DNA from: Vibrio amylolyticus
Lineage (GTDB): Bacteria; Pseudomonadota; Gammaproteobacteria; Enterobacterales; Vibrionaceae
DNA: 64,000 nt
Assembly: GCF_023145695.1 (NCBI RefSeq)
Contig: NZ_JAJHVV010000004.1
Coordinates: 124,001 to 188,000, forward strand
Direction: 5' to 3'
A program made the translations under genes and the position numbers. Positions 9,805-20,874 of this stretch are shown here, piece after piece (position 1 is the first letter of the stretch; every line of letters begins with the position of its first letter). The notes beneath the pieces were generated by a model. That model did not search any database and was not told where the DNA came from. It saw only the letters and a program-made list of their open reading frames with translations.

Positions 9805-12261
9805 TTACTTTTTAGCGCGTGCTTTATCTGTGCCTGCGCGAGATTTCTTTTTACGAGCCTTAGGCTTTTTTTTACCGCTCTTCTTCGATGCCTCTTCATT
9901 TGAGCCATCAGGACGCTTAGTTGGCTCAACCATCGCCTTCGCTTTTGAGCCCGGCTTTCTACCTTTGCTAGAGCTACGACGCTTATTCTTCGCTTTCTCT
10001 TGTGCTTCGGCCGCCCGTTTCTTCGTTGTCTTACCTTTACCACGGACTTTACGTTCAGTACCAACCAATTCAAAATCGATTTGGCGACTATCAAGGTTAA
10101 CCGCTTTAACCGTGACTTTCACTGAGTCACCTAAACGGTAGATCATACCGCCAGCTTCTCCAACAAGACGCTGCCCCATAGGATCAAACTGGTAGTAGTC
10201 ATTGGCCAATGATGAAATATGCACTAAACCATCGATATGAAGTTCCGTTAAACGAACAAAGAATCCAAAGCCTGTTACGTTGGCAATGACACCGTCCATC
10301 TCCTCGCCAACATGATCTTGCATGTATTCACACTTCAGCCAATCATTCACTTCTCGGGTTGCATCATCAGCGCGACGTTCCGTCATGGAACACTGTTCAC
10401 CGTAGAAGTCCATGTCATCAAAAGAGTAGTGATAACCGCCTGTTGGTGTCCAGCGATCGGTATTTCGCCCTTCCCCTTTAGCAATGAGATATTTTATCGC
10501 ACGGTGCAGCAGTAAGTCAGGGTAACGACGAATTGGTGACGTAAAGTGCGCATATCGCTTCAGAGCTAATCCAAAGTGCCCACAGTTATCCGCGTTATAC
10601 ACCGCTTGCTTCATTGAACGAAGAAGCATCGTTTGAATCAGCTCTTTATCTTCACGTTCACCAATTTGATGCATCAACTCAGCGTAATCGGTTGGTGACG
10701 GTTGTAACCCTCCACCTAAACTTAATCCAAGTTCACCAAGGAAACTTCTAAATCCAGTCAGCCTCTCTTCCCCTGGAGTTTCATGAATACGGTACAGCGC
10801 TGCTTCTTTGGCTTTTTCTACCAATGATGCAGAAGCAATATTCGCCAAAATCATACACTCTTCGATGATTTTGTGGGCATCATTTCGAATCACAGGCTCA
10901 ATACGGTCAATCTTACGATCAGCATTAAAAATGAACTTCGTTTCTATCGTTTCAAATTCAATCGCGCCACGCTTGTCACGTGTTTGCTTAAGAATCTTAT
11001 ACATTTTATGAAGCTCTTCTAAATGAGGAACTTCTTTCTCATAACGCTGACGAAGTTCTTCATTCCCATCAAGGATTGAGCCTACTTTGTTATACGTTAG
11101 GCGCGCATGAGAGTTCATTACCGCTTCATAATGCTTATAACCAGAAAGCTTACCGCTCGCTGAGATGGTCATTTCACAAACCATACATAGGCGATCTACT
11201 TCTGGGTTAAGCGAACACAATCCGTTAGAAAGAACTTCTGGAAGCATAGGTACTACTTGTGAAGGGAAGTAAACCGAGTTACCACGGTTGATCGCTTCTT
11301 TATCTAACGCTGTATCCGTTCGTACGTAATAGCTCACATCTGCAATTGCGACCCATAAACGCCAACCGCCGCCTTTCTTCGCTTCACAATAAACAGCATC
11401 ATCAAAGTCACGTGCATCTTCACCATCGATGGTGACTAACGGTAAATCACGTAGGTCGACTCGGTCTTTTTTCGCTTCTTCAGGAACAAATTCACCTAAG
11501 TTCGCAATTTGCTTATCGACGGCTTCAGGCCATTCATTCGGGATTTGGTGGGTGCGGATTGCAATTTGCGTCTCCATACCCGGTGCCATACTCTCACCCA
11601 AAACTTCTGTTACCTTACCCATCATTCCACGGCTTCGTGTACCGCGATCGGTCAATTCGATAACCACAACGTTCCCCATTCGAGCGCCGCCTTTGTGCTC
11701 GTTAGGAATAAGAATATCTTGGGTGATTCGAGAGTCGTCGGTAACAACAAACGAGTGACCATACTCTAGGAAAAAACGGCCGACGAGTGGCGTGGTTCTC
11801 TCTTCTAGTACACGTACAACACGACCTTCTTTTCGACCGCGCTTATCCGTACCCGATGGCTGAACCAATACAAGATCACCGTGGATAATATGACGCATCT
11901 GGTGATGAGGTAGCAGCACATCGTTATCTTTCCCAATACTGCCTTCTGGTCTTACCCAACCAAAGCCATCTTTGTGCCCAATAACTAAACCTTTTATTAG
12001 TTCTAGTTTTTCAGGTAATGCATAACACTGACGTCGAGTAAAAATAAGCTGTCCATCACGCTCCATCGCTCGGAGGCGACGACGCAGCCCTTCATATTGC
12101 TCTTCCCCTTGCAACTTAAGAGCTTCAAATAGATCGTTCCGATTCATAGGAACATTCGCCTCTCTCAAGAATTCCATAATGAATTCTCGACTCGGGACTG
12201 GGTTTTCATAATTCTTAGATTCACGATCGGCAAACGGATCGTTATTGATTTTTTCTGACAT
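9805..12261 (-). CDS. rnr: Ribonuclease R, 3'-5' exoribonuclease
   Basis: RNase R degrades structured RNA from the 3-prime end and acts in rRNA quality control, trans-translation and cold adaptation. The 818-residue protein shows an N-terminal winged-helix region, cold-shock domains, and the RNB catalytic domain with [17 protein letters not shown] (about 275-290), whose aspartates bind Mg2+. An S1 domain ([27 protein letters not shown]) follows. The C-terminal tail of about 80 residues is very rich in lysine and arginine. It starts 15 bases before rlmB, which follows it. Confidence 0.97.
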   Translation of the reverse strand: MSEKINNDPFADRESKNYENPVPSREFIMEFLREANVPMNRNDLFEALKLQGEEQYEGLRRRLRAMERDGQLIFTRRQCYALPEKLELIKGLVIGHKDGFGWVRPEGSIGKDNDVLLPHHQMRHIIHGDLVLVQPSGTDKRGRKEGRVVRVLEERTTPLVGRFFLEYGHSFVVTDDSRITQDILIPNEHKGGARMGNVVVIELTDRGTRSRGMMGKVTEVLGESMAPGMETQIAIRTHQIPNEWPEAVDKQIANLGEFVPEEAKKDRVDLRDLPLVTIDGEDARDFDDAVYCEAKKGGGWRLWVAIADVSYYVRTDTALDKEAINRGNSVYFPSQVVPMLPEVLSNGLCSLNPEVDRLCMVCEMTISASGKLSGYKHYEAVMNSHARLTYNKVGSILDGNEELRQRYEKEVPHLEELHKMYKILKQTRDKRGAIEFETIETKFIFNADRKIDRIEPVIRNDAHKIIEECMILANIASASLVEKAKEAALYRIHETPGEERLTGFRSFLGELGLSLGGGLQPSPTDYAELMHQIGEREDKELIQTMLLRSMKQAVYNADNCGHFGLALKRYAHFTSPIRRYPDLLLHRAIKYLIAKGEGRNTDRWTPTGGYHYSFDDMDFYGEQCSMTERRADDATREVNDWLKCEYMQDHVGEEMDGVIANVTGFGFFVRLTELHIDGLVHISSLANDYYQFDPMGQRLVGEAGGMIYRLGDSVKVTVKAVNLDSRQIDFELVGTERKVRGKGKTTKKRAAEAQEKAKNKRRSSSKGRKPGSKAKAMVEPTKRPDGSNEEASKKSGKKKPKARKKKSRAGTDKARAKK

Positions 12262-12345
12262 ATACTCGCCTACTGAAGCAAGGAGGGATTAAGTTTAGTA
12301 TATCTGACTCCTCAACCAAGCTACAGAATTGCTTTGAGATAAAGA

Positions 12346-12378
12346 AACAAAAAGCCTAGCATTTTATTGCTAGGCGTT
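12346..12378 (-). terminator. Intrinsic terminator downstream of motX
   Basis: The minus strand has arms GCCTAGCA and TGCTAGGC around a 6-base loop, followed by TTTTTG, 23 bases after the motX stop. It separates motX from rnr. Confidence 0.88.
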
Positions 12379-12397
12379 TCATAAATAAGAATGTTCA

Positions 12398-13033
12398 TTA
12401 CCAGAAGGTATCTCGCCGTTTGGCTCTGGCAATAATGTTGTCTGGCATTCTATTCTCCAGACTTTGCCGCAATACTGATATGCGGCGATGCGTCCTCTGA
12501 TCCGCGGTTACTGAGTTATACAGCCACCGATACGCATCTTCATAATCAAGCGGGCTACCATAATCTCGCAATAACAACTCAGCCAAATGAATACGAGCAT
12601 TTAAATTGCCCATGGCCGCTGCTTCGCGTAAATACGGAATAGCGCGCTCTTTGTCTTGCTGCACTAAAGTGCCGCGAGAATAATAGCTGCCTAATTGTTC
12701 GAGTGCTGTTGGCAAACCTTGGTGTGCAGCATTTTCCATATAGTAAATGCCAAGCTCAACATCTTGTTCTACACACACACCCCACGCCAACATTCCACCA
12801 TATAAAAACTCATAAGAGGGAAGGCTGATCCGAGTAGCACGTGCGACGATATCTTCCACTAACTGGCAGTTATCGGCTTTCACTCGCTCAAGATGTTTGT
12901 TTTGTTCAATCAGTTTAATTAGTTCAGCTTCAGTATAAATGGGGATCGGTTCACCCACTTCCGTCACATTTGCGTGACTCAAAGATGAACTCAACACCAC
13001 CATTAATGAAGCTGCTACCGTTCGTAGCTTCAT
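12398..13033 (-). CDS. motX: Sodium-type polar flagellar motor protein MotX
   Basis: MotX is a periplasmic T-ring component that, with MotY, recruits the PomAB stators of the Na+-driven Vibrio flagellar motor. The protein has a signal peptide (MKLRTVAASLMVVLSSSLSHA), then Sel1-type repeats (YYMENAAHQGLPTALEQLGSYY and neighbours). I chose the ATG at 13033 (211 residues, the length I recall for V. cholerae MotX), because the upstream in-frame start is a TTG without support. A near-perfect sigma-28 promoter lies about 75-100 bases upstream (13109-13135). The position between rnr and purA matches V. cholerae as I recall it. Confidence 0.92.
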   Translation of the reverse strand: MKLRTVAASLMVVLSSSLSHANVTEVGEPIPIYTEAELIKLIEQNKHLERVKADNCQLVEDIVARATRISLPSYEFLYGGMLAWGVCVEQDVELGIYYMENAAHQGLPTALEQLGSYYSRGTLVQQDKERAIPYLREAAAMGNLNARIHLAELLLRDYGSPLDYEDAYRWLYNSVTADQRTHRRISVLRQSLENRMPDNIIARAKRRDTFW

Positions 13034-13108
13034 ACTTGCACTCTTTATCAATTCCGATAGCCCCTTAAGTATAGTGTTTATTCACACAAGGGCTTGGGCT
13101 TGATTTCT

Positions 13109-13135
13109 TTATCGGCAACAGAGGTAAACACTTTA
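13109..13135 (-). promoter_or_regulatory. Sigma-28 (FliA) promoter of motX
   Basis: On the minus strand TAAAGTGT begins at 13135 and GCCGATAA lies exactly 15 bases after TAAA. The published FliA consensus is TAAAGTTT-N11-GCCGATAA, so only one of 16 consensus bases differs. The predicted start gives a leader of about 65 bases. Confidence 0.9.
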
Positions 13136-13199
13136 GACAAAATTTGCCTAGGTCGGCAATTACTTGCCACTAAGCGAACAAAATAACATCAAATAAGGC

Positions 13200-13230
13200 A
13201 TAAAAAAACCGACCATTTAGGCCGGTTTCT
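13200..13230 (-). terminator. Intrinsic terminator downstream of purA
   Basis: On the minus strand the arms AAACCGGCC and GGTCGGTTT (one G-U pair) flank TAAAT and run into TTTT. It lies about 30 bases after the purA stop. Confidence 0.88.
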
Positions 13231-13260
13231 ACAATTACTTATTTTTCAACCACTTCAGAC

Positions 13261-14888
<1,628 letters not shown>

Positions 14889-15461
14889 TTAGTGTGAGCT
14901 GCAGTTACCGCTGCCACAACATTCGTGATCGTCGGCTTTCTCTTCGCCGCCACAACAACCGCCTTCTTTCTCTTCACCATGACCACCGCAGCAACCACCT
15001 TCTTTATGAATATGACCGTGCTCGATCTCATCAGTCGTCGCTTCACGAACAGCAACAACTTCAACATCAAAGACTAATGTTTGACCCGCTAGCATGTGGT
15101 TGCCATCAACAACAACTTCGTCGCCATCAACTTCAGTCACTTCAACTGGGATTGGACCTTGATCAGTATCTGCAAGGAAACGCATGCCGACTTCAATCTC
15201 GTCAACACCTTGGAATACATTGGCAGGAACACGTTGAACCAGTGCGTCGTTGTGCTCACCGTAACCGTCTTCAGGAGAAATCGTTGCAGAGAACTTATCG
15301 CCAGCTACTTTACCTTCAAGTTTGCTTTCAAGACCCGTCACTAAGTTATTGTGACCGTGAAGGTAATCAAGAGGTGCATCGACTGTTGATTGGTCGACTA
15401 CAGCACCTTCAACTTTTACTTCATATGCCAAGCTAACGACAACGTTCTTTTCAATTTTCAT
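14889..15461 (-). CDS. slyD: FKBP-type peptidyl-prolyl isomerase and metallochaperone SlyD
   Basis: SlyD combines prolyl isomerase and chaperone activity and, in E. coli, delivers nickel for hydrogenase assembly. I chose the ATG at 15461 (190 residues, GGAG site), where MKIEKNVVVSLAYEVKVEG begins the FKBP domain. The upstream extension in frame is not supported. The insert-in-flap domain is in the middle (about 70-130). The tail from about residue 148 is rich in Cys, His and Gly with two GGCCGG blocks and HECCGSGNC, a metal-binding tail. Confidence 0.95.
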   Translation of the reverse strand: MKIEKNVVVSLAYEVKVEGAVVDQSTVDAPLDYLHGHNNLVTGLESKLEGKVAGDKFSATISPEDGYGEHNDALVQRVPANVFQGVDEIEVGMRFLADTDQGPIPVEVTEVDGDEVVVDGNHMLAGQTLVFDVEVVAVREATTDEIEHGHIHKEGGCCGGHGEEKEGGCCGGEEKADDHECCGSGNCSSH

Positions 15462-15572
15462 ATTTGCTCCGAGGCAGTGTAGGCTTGAGACTATCCTCAA
15501 GCAAAAATTCGTTTCTTGAGAGTAACCCCAAGTATGTTGGATACATTATGGGGATCAAATAATGAAACTCAA

Positions 15573-15800
15573 TTATTCAGGCTTAAAAATTCCGATCATT
15601 TCTTGCGCTGCGTGTTCACTAGAATCTACAGATTTAGGCTTACGTTGGTCAACGTGCTGACACTCAACACATTCAACCATTTCAATATTATTCTCAATCC
15701 ACCAACGCAATGCATCCTGAGCCTGACACTTTGGACAGCTCGCTCCTGCAATAAAGCGTTTTTTGATTTTCTTTTCCACTCTCATTTCTTGATGACTCAT
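15573..15800 (-). CDS. yheV: YheV-family zinc-ribbon protein
   Basis: This is a 75-residue protein of the YheV family, whose function is unknown. Two cysteine pairs, CPKC and CVEC, 20 residues apart predict a four-cysteine zinc ribbon; the flanking KKRFIAGASCPKCQAQDAL and MIGIF-P ending match E. coli YheV. An AAGGAG site six bases before the ATG at 15800 fixes the start and rejects the longer in-frame start at 15818. It lies 42 bases after kefB, as in the kefG-kefB-yheV operon of E. coli. Confidence 0.9.
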   Translation of the reverse strand: MSHQEMRVEKKIKKRFIAGASCPKCQAQDALRWWIENNIEMVECVECQHVDQRKPKSVDSSEHAAQEMIGIFKPE

Positions 15801-15842
15801 AAAAAACTCCTTAGGCACCTGGCTTGTTAATAACGTCTAGCC

Positions 15843-17639
15843 TTACTTTTCCCAATAATTATGAGATTGACGATCATTATCCATTTCTCGTCCAAAGATC
15901 TCTTCTAACTCTTTGCGCGCTTCTTTCGCTCGCAGCGCTAACTGCTTATCTTCACTGTGTTGTGGTAATAGCTCTTTTAACATGGCGTTGTCTAGCTTTC
16001 TAAAATGTGCTTCTGCCCTTTTAGCTTGGTAAGGATGCATGCCTAATTCAGTCAGCGTTTGTCTCCCCAAATCTAAGGCACCAAGGAAAGTCTCACGCGA
16101 ATAACTGTCTACACCATGGTTAATCAGTTGATATGCTTCAACACGACTTCGAGCCCTTGCTAACACCTTTAAGTTTGGAAAGTGGTGCTTACAAAGATCA
16201 ACAATTCTCACGATATGCTCTGGAGTATCAGTACAAACAACGATGGCTTCGGCCTTATCTGCTCCAGCCGCTCTCAACAAGTCCAACTGAGTGGCATCAC
16301 CATAAAAGACCTTGTAGCCAAATTTACGTAGCAATGCGATTTGACTGGCGTCACTTTCGAGCACCGTGACTTTAATCTTATTTGCGTACATCAGACGACC
16401 GACAACCTGACCAAAGCGTCCAAATCCAGCAATAATGACTCGAGGTTGCTTATCGATCACATCCGTTTTAAGGCCACCCTCATCATGATTAAGGTTTCTC
16501 GCAAACCACTTAGCTTGTGCTGCCAATAAAAGCGGTGTCGTCACCATAGACAAGCTGACCACCACAAGAAGGAATGAGAGTTGCTCACTGGTTAATAACC
16601 CTTCTGCACTCGCTGCGGTAAAAATGACAAACGCAAACTCACCACCTTGACTGAGGATTGCCGCCATCTTACTGCGTGCTTTGGCTCGAGTGCCAAAGAA
16701 ACGGGCCAATAAATAGAGTATCCAGCCTTTAATAAACACTAAGCTCGCTGCTGCTAGTAATACTTTCATCGGTTCTAACGCAAGCAACCCTAAATTAGCC
16801 GCCATGCCAACAGAGATAAAGAACAGCCCAAGTAACAACCCTTTGAACGGCTCAATCGCTATTTCAAGCTCATGACGATATTCACTTTCGGCCAATAATA
16901 CGCCAGCAAGGAATGTCCCTAACGCCATTGATAAGCCCAATTGTTTCATCATCACCGCAATACCTATCACCAACAGCAAAGCAGCAACGGTAAACAGCTC
17001 TCTGACACCACTGAGAACGACATATCGGAAAAGAGGTCGAAGAAGAAAGTGACCGCCAACCAATAAAGCGATAATTCCGGCTAACATCCACATAGCATCA
17101 AGCCAACTGCCCGCTGTATTGCCCGCTAAAATTGGTAAAATGGCTAACATAGGGATAACAGCGACGTCTTGGAAAAGTAAAACGGCGAACCCTGATTGTC
17201 CGGTTTCAGTGCCTGCTAGCCCTCTCTCTTCAATCACCCGAAGCGCAATAGCGGTAGAGGAAAGCGCGAGCCCCATTCCAATCACAAGGCTTGTTTGCCA
17301 AGTGAAACCAAACACACTCACGATGGCGGAAATGATAACGGTGGTAATAACAACTTGAGCGCCACCTAACCCAAGAATAGGCCCTCTCATTTGCCACAAT
17401 TTTTTTGGATTAAGCTCTAAGCCAATAAGGAACAGCAGCAGTACAACACCAAACTCAGCAAAGTGCAGTATCGCTTCCACATCACTGATTAAACCGAGCC
17501 CCCAAGGCCCGATGGCAACACCAGCCAATAGATAGCCCAATACAGAGCCAAGTCCAATTCTTTGCGCCAACGGAACTGCAACGACCGCAGCTGTGAGAAA
17601 AATGGCACTACTTTGGAGGAAGTCATATTCAATCGCCAT
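15843..17639 (-). CDS. kefB: Glutathione-regulated K+/H+ antiporter KefB
   Basis: KefB exports K+ in exchange for H+ when glutathione adducts form, acidifying the cytoplasm to protect against electrophiles. The 598-residue protein (start at 17639, AGGAG site) has a CPA2 membrane domain of about 12 helices (residues 1-380). A KTN/Rossmann domain begins at VIIAGFGRFGQVVGRLM (about 400) and is followed by a charged C-terminal tail. It overlaps the end of kefG by 11 bases. KefB and KefC are close paralogues; the kefG partner and yheV neighbour favour KefB. Confidence 0.93.
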   Translation of the reverse strand: MAIEYDFLQSSAIFLTAAVVAVPLAQRIGLGSVLGYLLAGVAIGPWGLGLISDVEAILHFAEFGVVLLLFLIGLELNPKKLWQMRGPILGLGGAQVVITTVIISAIVSVFGFTWQTSLVIGMGLALSSTAIALRVIEERGLAGTETGQSGFAVLLFQDVAVIPMLAILPILAGNTAGSWLDAMWMLAGIIALLVGGHFLLRPLFRYVVLSGVRELFTVAALLLVIGIAVMMKQLGLSMALGTFLAGVLLAESEYRHELEIAIEPFKGLLLGLFFISVGMAANLGLLALEPMKVLLAAASLVFIKGWILYLLARFFGTRAKARSKMAAILSQGGEFAFVIFTAASAEGLLTSEQLSFLLVVVSLSMVTTPLLLAAQAKWFARNLNHDEGGLKTDVIDKQPRVIIAGFGRFGQVVGRLMYANKIKVTVLESDASQIALLRKFGYKVFYGDATQLDLLRAAGADKAEAIVVCTDTPEHIVRIVDLCKHHFPNLKVLARARSRVEAYQLINHGVDSYSRETFLGALDLGRQTLTELGMHPYQAKRAEAHFRKLDNAMLKELLPQHSEDKQLALRAKEARKELEEIFGREMDNDRQSHNYWEK

Positions 17640-18243
17640 GATCACTCTCCTCTTCATTGTGTATCGTTATTACTGACTTTTCGATACCCACTGTTGGTGT
17701 TAACAACCAACGTCGGTATTGCTCAGCGTGCTGATAACGATCGATATCGGTCACATTTCGCGACCAGTATAAAACTAAGGGCTCGACCCATTGCATTTGA
17801 CACAATGCCGCCATCAATTCAAAAGGCTGAAGAATTTGCTCTAAGGGATATTTATTATAGCCTTTAGCACCAAAAGCCTCTTCGTTGCCCCCTGCGGTGA
17901 TTGCATTTCGCCACACTTTCCCTTTTAAAAGGCTGGCGTTGCCAAACGCAAAACCTTTGCTTAAGACACGATCAAACCACTCTTTAAGCAGCGCTGGGCA
18001 AGAATACATATATAACGGGTGCTGAAAAACGATCACATCATGCTCTAGCAGTAAGTGATGTTCAGCGGCGACATCAATAAAGAAGTCAGGATAATGGGCG
18101 TAAAGATCATGGACAGTAACATGCTCAAGCGATTCGATTTTTTTTATCATCACTTGGTTAGCGATTGAGTTATTAGGCTCTGGGTGAGCGTAAATCACTA
18201 ATACTTTTGGGGATTGTGGATTCGACTTATTCTGTTCCGTCAT
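17629..18243 (-). CDS. kefG: KefB ancillary flavoprotein KefG
   Basis: KefG is a cytoplasmic NAD(P)H quinone-reductase-like protein required for full KefB activity. The flavodoxin-like fold is shown by VLVIYAHPEPNNSIANQVM, FQHPLYMYSCPALLKEWFDRVLSKGFAFG and GGNEEAFG. I prefer the ATG at 18243 (204 residues), because the upstream ATG at 18258 directly abuts its only ribosome-binding site. It overlaps kefB by 11 bases, supporting coupled translation. Confidence 0.92.
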   Translation of the reverse strand: MTEQNKSNPQSPKVLVIYAHPEPNNSIANQVMIKKIESLEHVTVHDLYAHYPDFFIDVAAEHHLLLEHDVIVFQHPLYMYSCPALLKEWFDRVLSKGFAFGNASLLKGKVWRNAITAGGNEEAFGAKGYNKYPLEQILQPFELMAALCQMQWVEPLVLYWSRNVTDIDRYQHAEQYRRWLLTPTVGIEKSVITIHNEEESDHGD

Positions 18244-18385
18244 GTCGCAAGCAAGCATCCTAAGGTGTTATAAAGTTGTTATTCTTTTTTAGCATCATAA
18301 CGTAATTTGTATAATGATCGACATTTATCCTTATTCCCCCTACTATTTGTCGCCATAAATACCACCATGTGCCCGTTAAAATTCT

Positions 18386-20305
18386 ATGATTATCTTTTCC
18401 GACATTCAGTTACTTAGAGGTGGTAAGCCTCTATTAGAGCAAGCATCCGCTACCATTCACCCTGGCGACAAAGTTGGCCTTGTGGGCAAAAATGGCTGTG
18501 GGAAATCCACGTTATTTGCGCTACTTAAAGATGAACTATCAATCGATGCGGGAACATTTAGCCAGCCTTCTCATTGGGAATTAGCATGGGTGGCACAGGA
18601 AACACCGGCACTTGAACGTGGTGCACTTGACTATGTGATTGATGGTGACCGTGAATATCGCGGGCTTGAACGTGAGCTAATGAAAGCTGAAGAAGCCGAT
18701 AACGGTACGCTGGTTGCGGAGCTTCACGGAAAGATAGAAACCATTGGTGGTTACACCATTAAATCTCGCGCTGCAGAGTTACTTGATGGTTTAGGTTTTA
18801 GCCAAGAACAGATGAGTTGGAATCTAACACAATTCTCTGGTGGTTGGAGAATGAGACTCAATCTTGCTCAGGCGCTACTGTGTCGCTCTGATTTACTACT
18901 TCTCGATGAACCAACCAACCACTTAGATTTGGATGCGGTGATGTGGCTAGAACGCTGGCTACAAAATTATCCGGGTACGCTTATTCTCATTTCCCATGAC
19001 CGAGATTTCCTAGACCCAATCGTCGGTAGAATTGTTCATGTCGAGAACCAACAGTTAAATGAATACACTGGCAACTACTCTTCCTTTGAAACACAGCGCG
19101 CACAAAAGTTAATTCTGCAACAAGCTCAGTTCCAAAAGCAGCAGAAACAAATGAGCCACATGCAAAGCTATATTGACCGCTTTCGCTACAAAGCCTCTAA
19201 AGCAAGACAAGCACAAAGTCGTATAAAAGCGTTAGAGAAAATGGAGAAAGTACTTCCGGCTCAATTTGATAACCCATTTAGTTTTGAATTTAAAGAGCCG
19301 GCGACACTGCCTAATCCCATTATCATGATGGACGATGTAAGTGCGGGTTATGATGACACTCTGATATTAGAAAAGATCCGTCTTAACCTTGTTCCAGGTA
19401 GCCGTATTGGTCTTCTTGGTAGAAACGGAGCCGGTAAGTCGACGTTAATTAAGCTGCTCTCTGGCGAACTTAACCCTCAGTCAGGTGATTTAGGCTACTC
19501 ACAAGGTGTTAAAATTGGTTATTTTGCTCAGCACCAATTAGAAACGCTGCACCCAGAAGAGACGCCTCTGCAACACATGATGCAGATCGCACCAGGTAAA
19601 ACAGAACAACAACTTCGTGATTACCTTGGAAGCTTTGGCTTCAAGGGAGAAAAAGCCCTCGACAAAGTGGCACCATTTTCGGGTGGTGAAAAGGCTCGAT
19701 TGGTGTTGGCTTTAGTCGTTTGGCAAAAACCAAACCTATTACTGCTCGATGAACCGACCAACCACCTTGATCTCGATATGCGCCAAGCGCTCACTTTTGC
19801 GCTGCAAACCTTTGAAGGGGCAATGGTCATCGTCAGTCACGATCGTTACTTATTACGTGCAACCACTGATGACTTATATTTGGTTCACGACCGCCAAGTC
19901 GCGCCATTTGATGGTGACTTAAGTGACTACTATAAGTGGCTAACAGATCAACAAAAAGCGGAAAAAAAAGAAGCGCAAGCACAGCAACCCGCCAAAGACA
20001 GTAATAACAGTGCCGTGGCCAAGAAAGAGCAGAAACGCAAAGATGCAGAATTTAGAAAACTGACCGCACCGCTGCGTAAAAACTTAACTAAGCTAGAAAA
20101 GAAAATGGATAAATTCAGTGAAGCCATCTCTCAGGCTGAAGAACAATTGTCCGATACTTCACTGTATGAGTCAGAAAATAAAGCTAAGCTTACAGAAGTA
20201 CTCGCGCTGCAAGCGACCAGTAAGTCACAGCTCGAAGAAGTCGAAATGGAATGGATGGCCGAGCAAGAAGCGCTAGAACAAATGGAAGAGGAATTTAATC
20301 GCTGA
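18386..20305 (+). CDS. yheS: ABC-F ATPase YheS
   Basis: YheS is an ABC-F protein without membrane segments; relatives bind the ribosomal E site and modulate translation. The 639-residue protein has two ABC domains. The first has Walker A GKNGCGKST (about 34-42), SGGWRMRL and LLLLDEPTNHLDL. The second has GRNGAGKST (about 345), SGGEKARL and LLLLDEPTNHLDL. The linker between them and a C-terminal coiled coil are rich in Lys and Gln. The stop overlaps the next gene's ATG by one base. Confidence 0.95.
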   Translation: MIIFSDIQLLRGGKPLLEQASATIHPGDKVGLVGKNGCGKSTLFALLKDELSIDAGTFSQPSHWELAWVAQETPALERGALDYVIDGDREYRGLERELMKAEEADNGTLVAELHGKIETIGGYTIKSRAAELLDGLGFSQEQMSWNLTQFSGGWRMRLNLAQALLCRSDLLLLDEPTNHLDLDAVMWLERWLQNYPGTLILISHDRDFLDPIVGRIVHVENQQLNEYTGNYSSFETQRAQKLILQQAQFQKQQKQMSHMQSYIDRFRYKASKARQAQSRIKALEKMEKVLPAQFDNPFSFEFKEPATLPNPIIMMDDVSAGYDDTLILEKIRLNLVPGSRIGLLGRNGAGKSTLIKLLSGELNPQSGDLGYSQGVKIGYFAQHQLETLHPEETPLQHMMQIAPGKTEQQLRDYLGSFGFKGEKALDKVAPFSGGEKARLVLALVVWQKPNLLLLDEPTNHLDLDMRQALTFALQTFEGAMVIVSHDRYLLRATTDDLYLVHDRQVAPFDGDLSDYYKWLTDQQKAEKKEAQAQQPAKDSNNSAVAKKEQKRKDAEFRKLTAPLRKNLTKLEKKMDKFSEAISQAEEQLSDTSLYESENKAKLTEVLALQATSKSQLEEVEMEWMAEQEALEQMEEEFNR

Positions 20306-20808
20306 TGACTCAAGAGCACGCTGAAATATCACTCACACTGGAAAGGCTATGGCAATTTAGCTTGCAATATTACAGTGTGCGAGAGGTTAAACAGGCGTGC
20401 TTAGATCTTCAGAATCAATTCCATGGCAATGTTAACTTGCTGCTGTTGTTAAAATGGCTTGACGAGCAGCAAGTCAGCTTTCTAGAAGAGGATTGGCATA
20501 AGGTGGAGGAGTGCTTAGGACGCTCAGAAGCGCTACTTCATAGTTTTCGAGAACTAAGGCGGAAGCTAAAATTACAGGCTCCCGATACTCTTTATCGCGA
20601 ATCACTGCAATTTGAACTTCAACTAGAAAAGCAGCAGCAATCTGATTTAGTGGACTGTATTAACCAGCTACCACTTATCAAACGTTCTCCATCAGAGCTG
20701 ACATTACCGTCAGATGAGTACTCAACCAGTTCATTGACCCAACGATATTGTCGTCAACTGGGTGGGGAGCATCTTTATCATGCATTCTCAGCCCCTGCTC
20801 CTTCTTAG
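20305..20808 (+). CDS. TIGR02444-family protein (DUF2390), unknown function
   Basis: This 167-residue helical protein matches the TIGR02444/DUF2390 family usually found beside yheS in gammaproteobacteria. The N-terminal LWQFSLQYYSVREVKQACLDLQNQF and the NVNLLLLLKWLDEQQVSFLE segment are the conserved core. No catalytic motif is evident and function is unknown. Its ATG overlaps the yheS stop (TGATG), so it is probably translationally coupled. The stop codon lies inside the first unit of a 7-base tandem repeat. Confidence 0.85.
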   Translation: MTQEHAEISLTLERLWQFSLQYYSVREVKQACLDLQNQFHGNVNLLLLLKWLDEQQVSFLEEDWHKVEECLGRSEALLHSFRELRRKLKLQAPDTLYRESLQFELQLEKQQQSDLVDCINQLPLIKRSPSELTLPSDEYSTSSLTQRYCRQLGGEHLYHAFSAPAPS

Positions 20809-20837
20809 CTCTTAGCTCTTAGCTCTTAGCTCTTAGC
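20804..20837 (+). repeat. 7-base tandem repeat CTTAGCT, nearly five copies
   Basis: Four complete CTTAGCT units and a six-base partial run without mismatch from 20804 to 20837. The first unit supplies the TAG stop of the upstream gene. Because seven is not a multiple of three, successive TAGs fall in all three frames. Confidence 0.95.
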
Positions 20838-20874
20838 AACTAATAACGTCGAAACTTCAAACTAACGGTTAATC

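Noticed and set aside
9801..10094. A 97-codon frame rich in Lys and Arg overlapping the rnr end
   Set aside because: It reads the lysine-rich tail of RNase R in another frame; composition is a by-product.
13034..13051. Longer motX start (TTG at 13051)
   Set aside because: It adds six residues before a good signal peptide, uses a rare start and has no ribosome-binding site.
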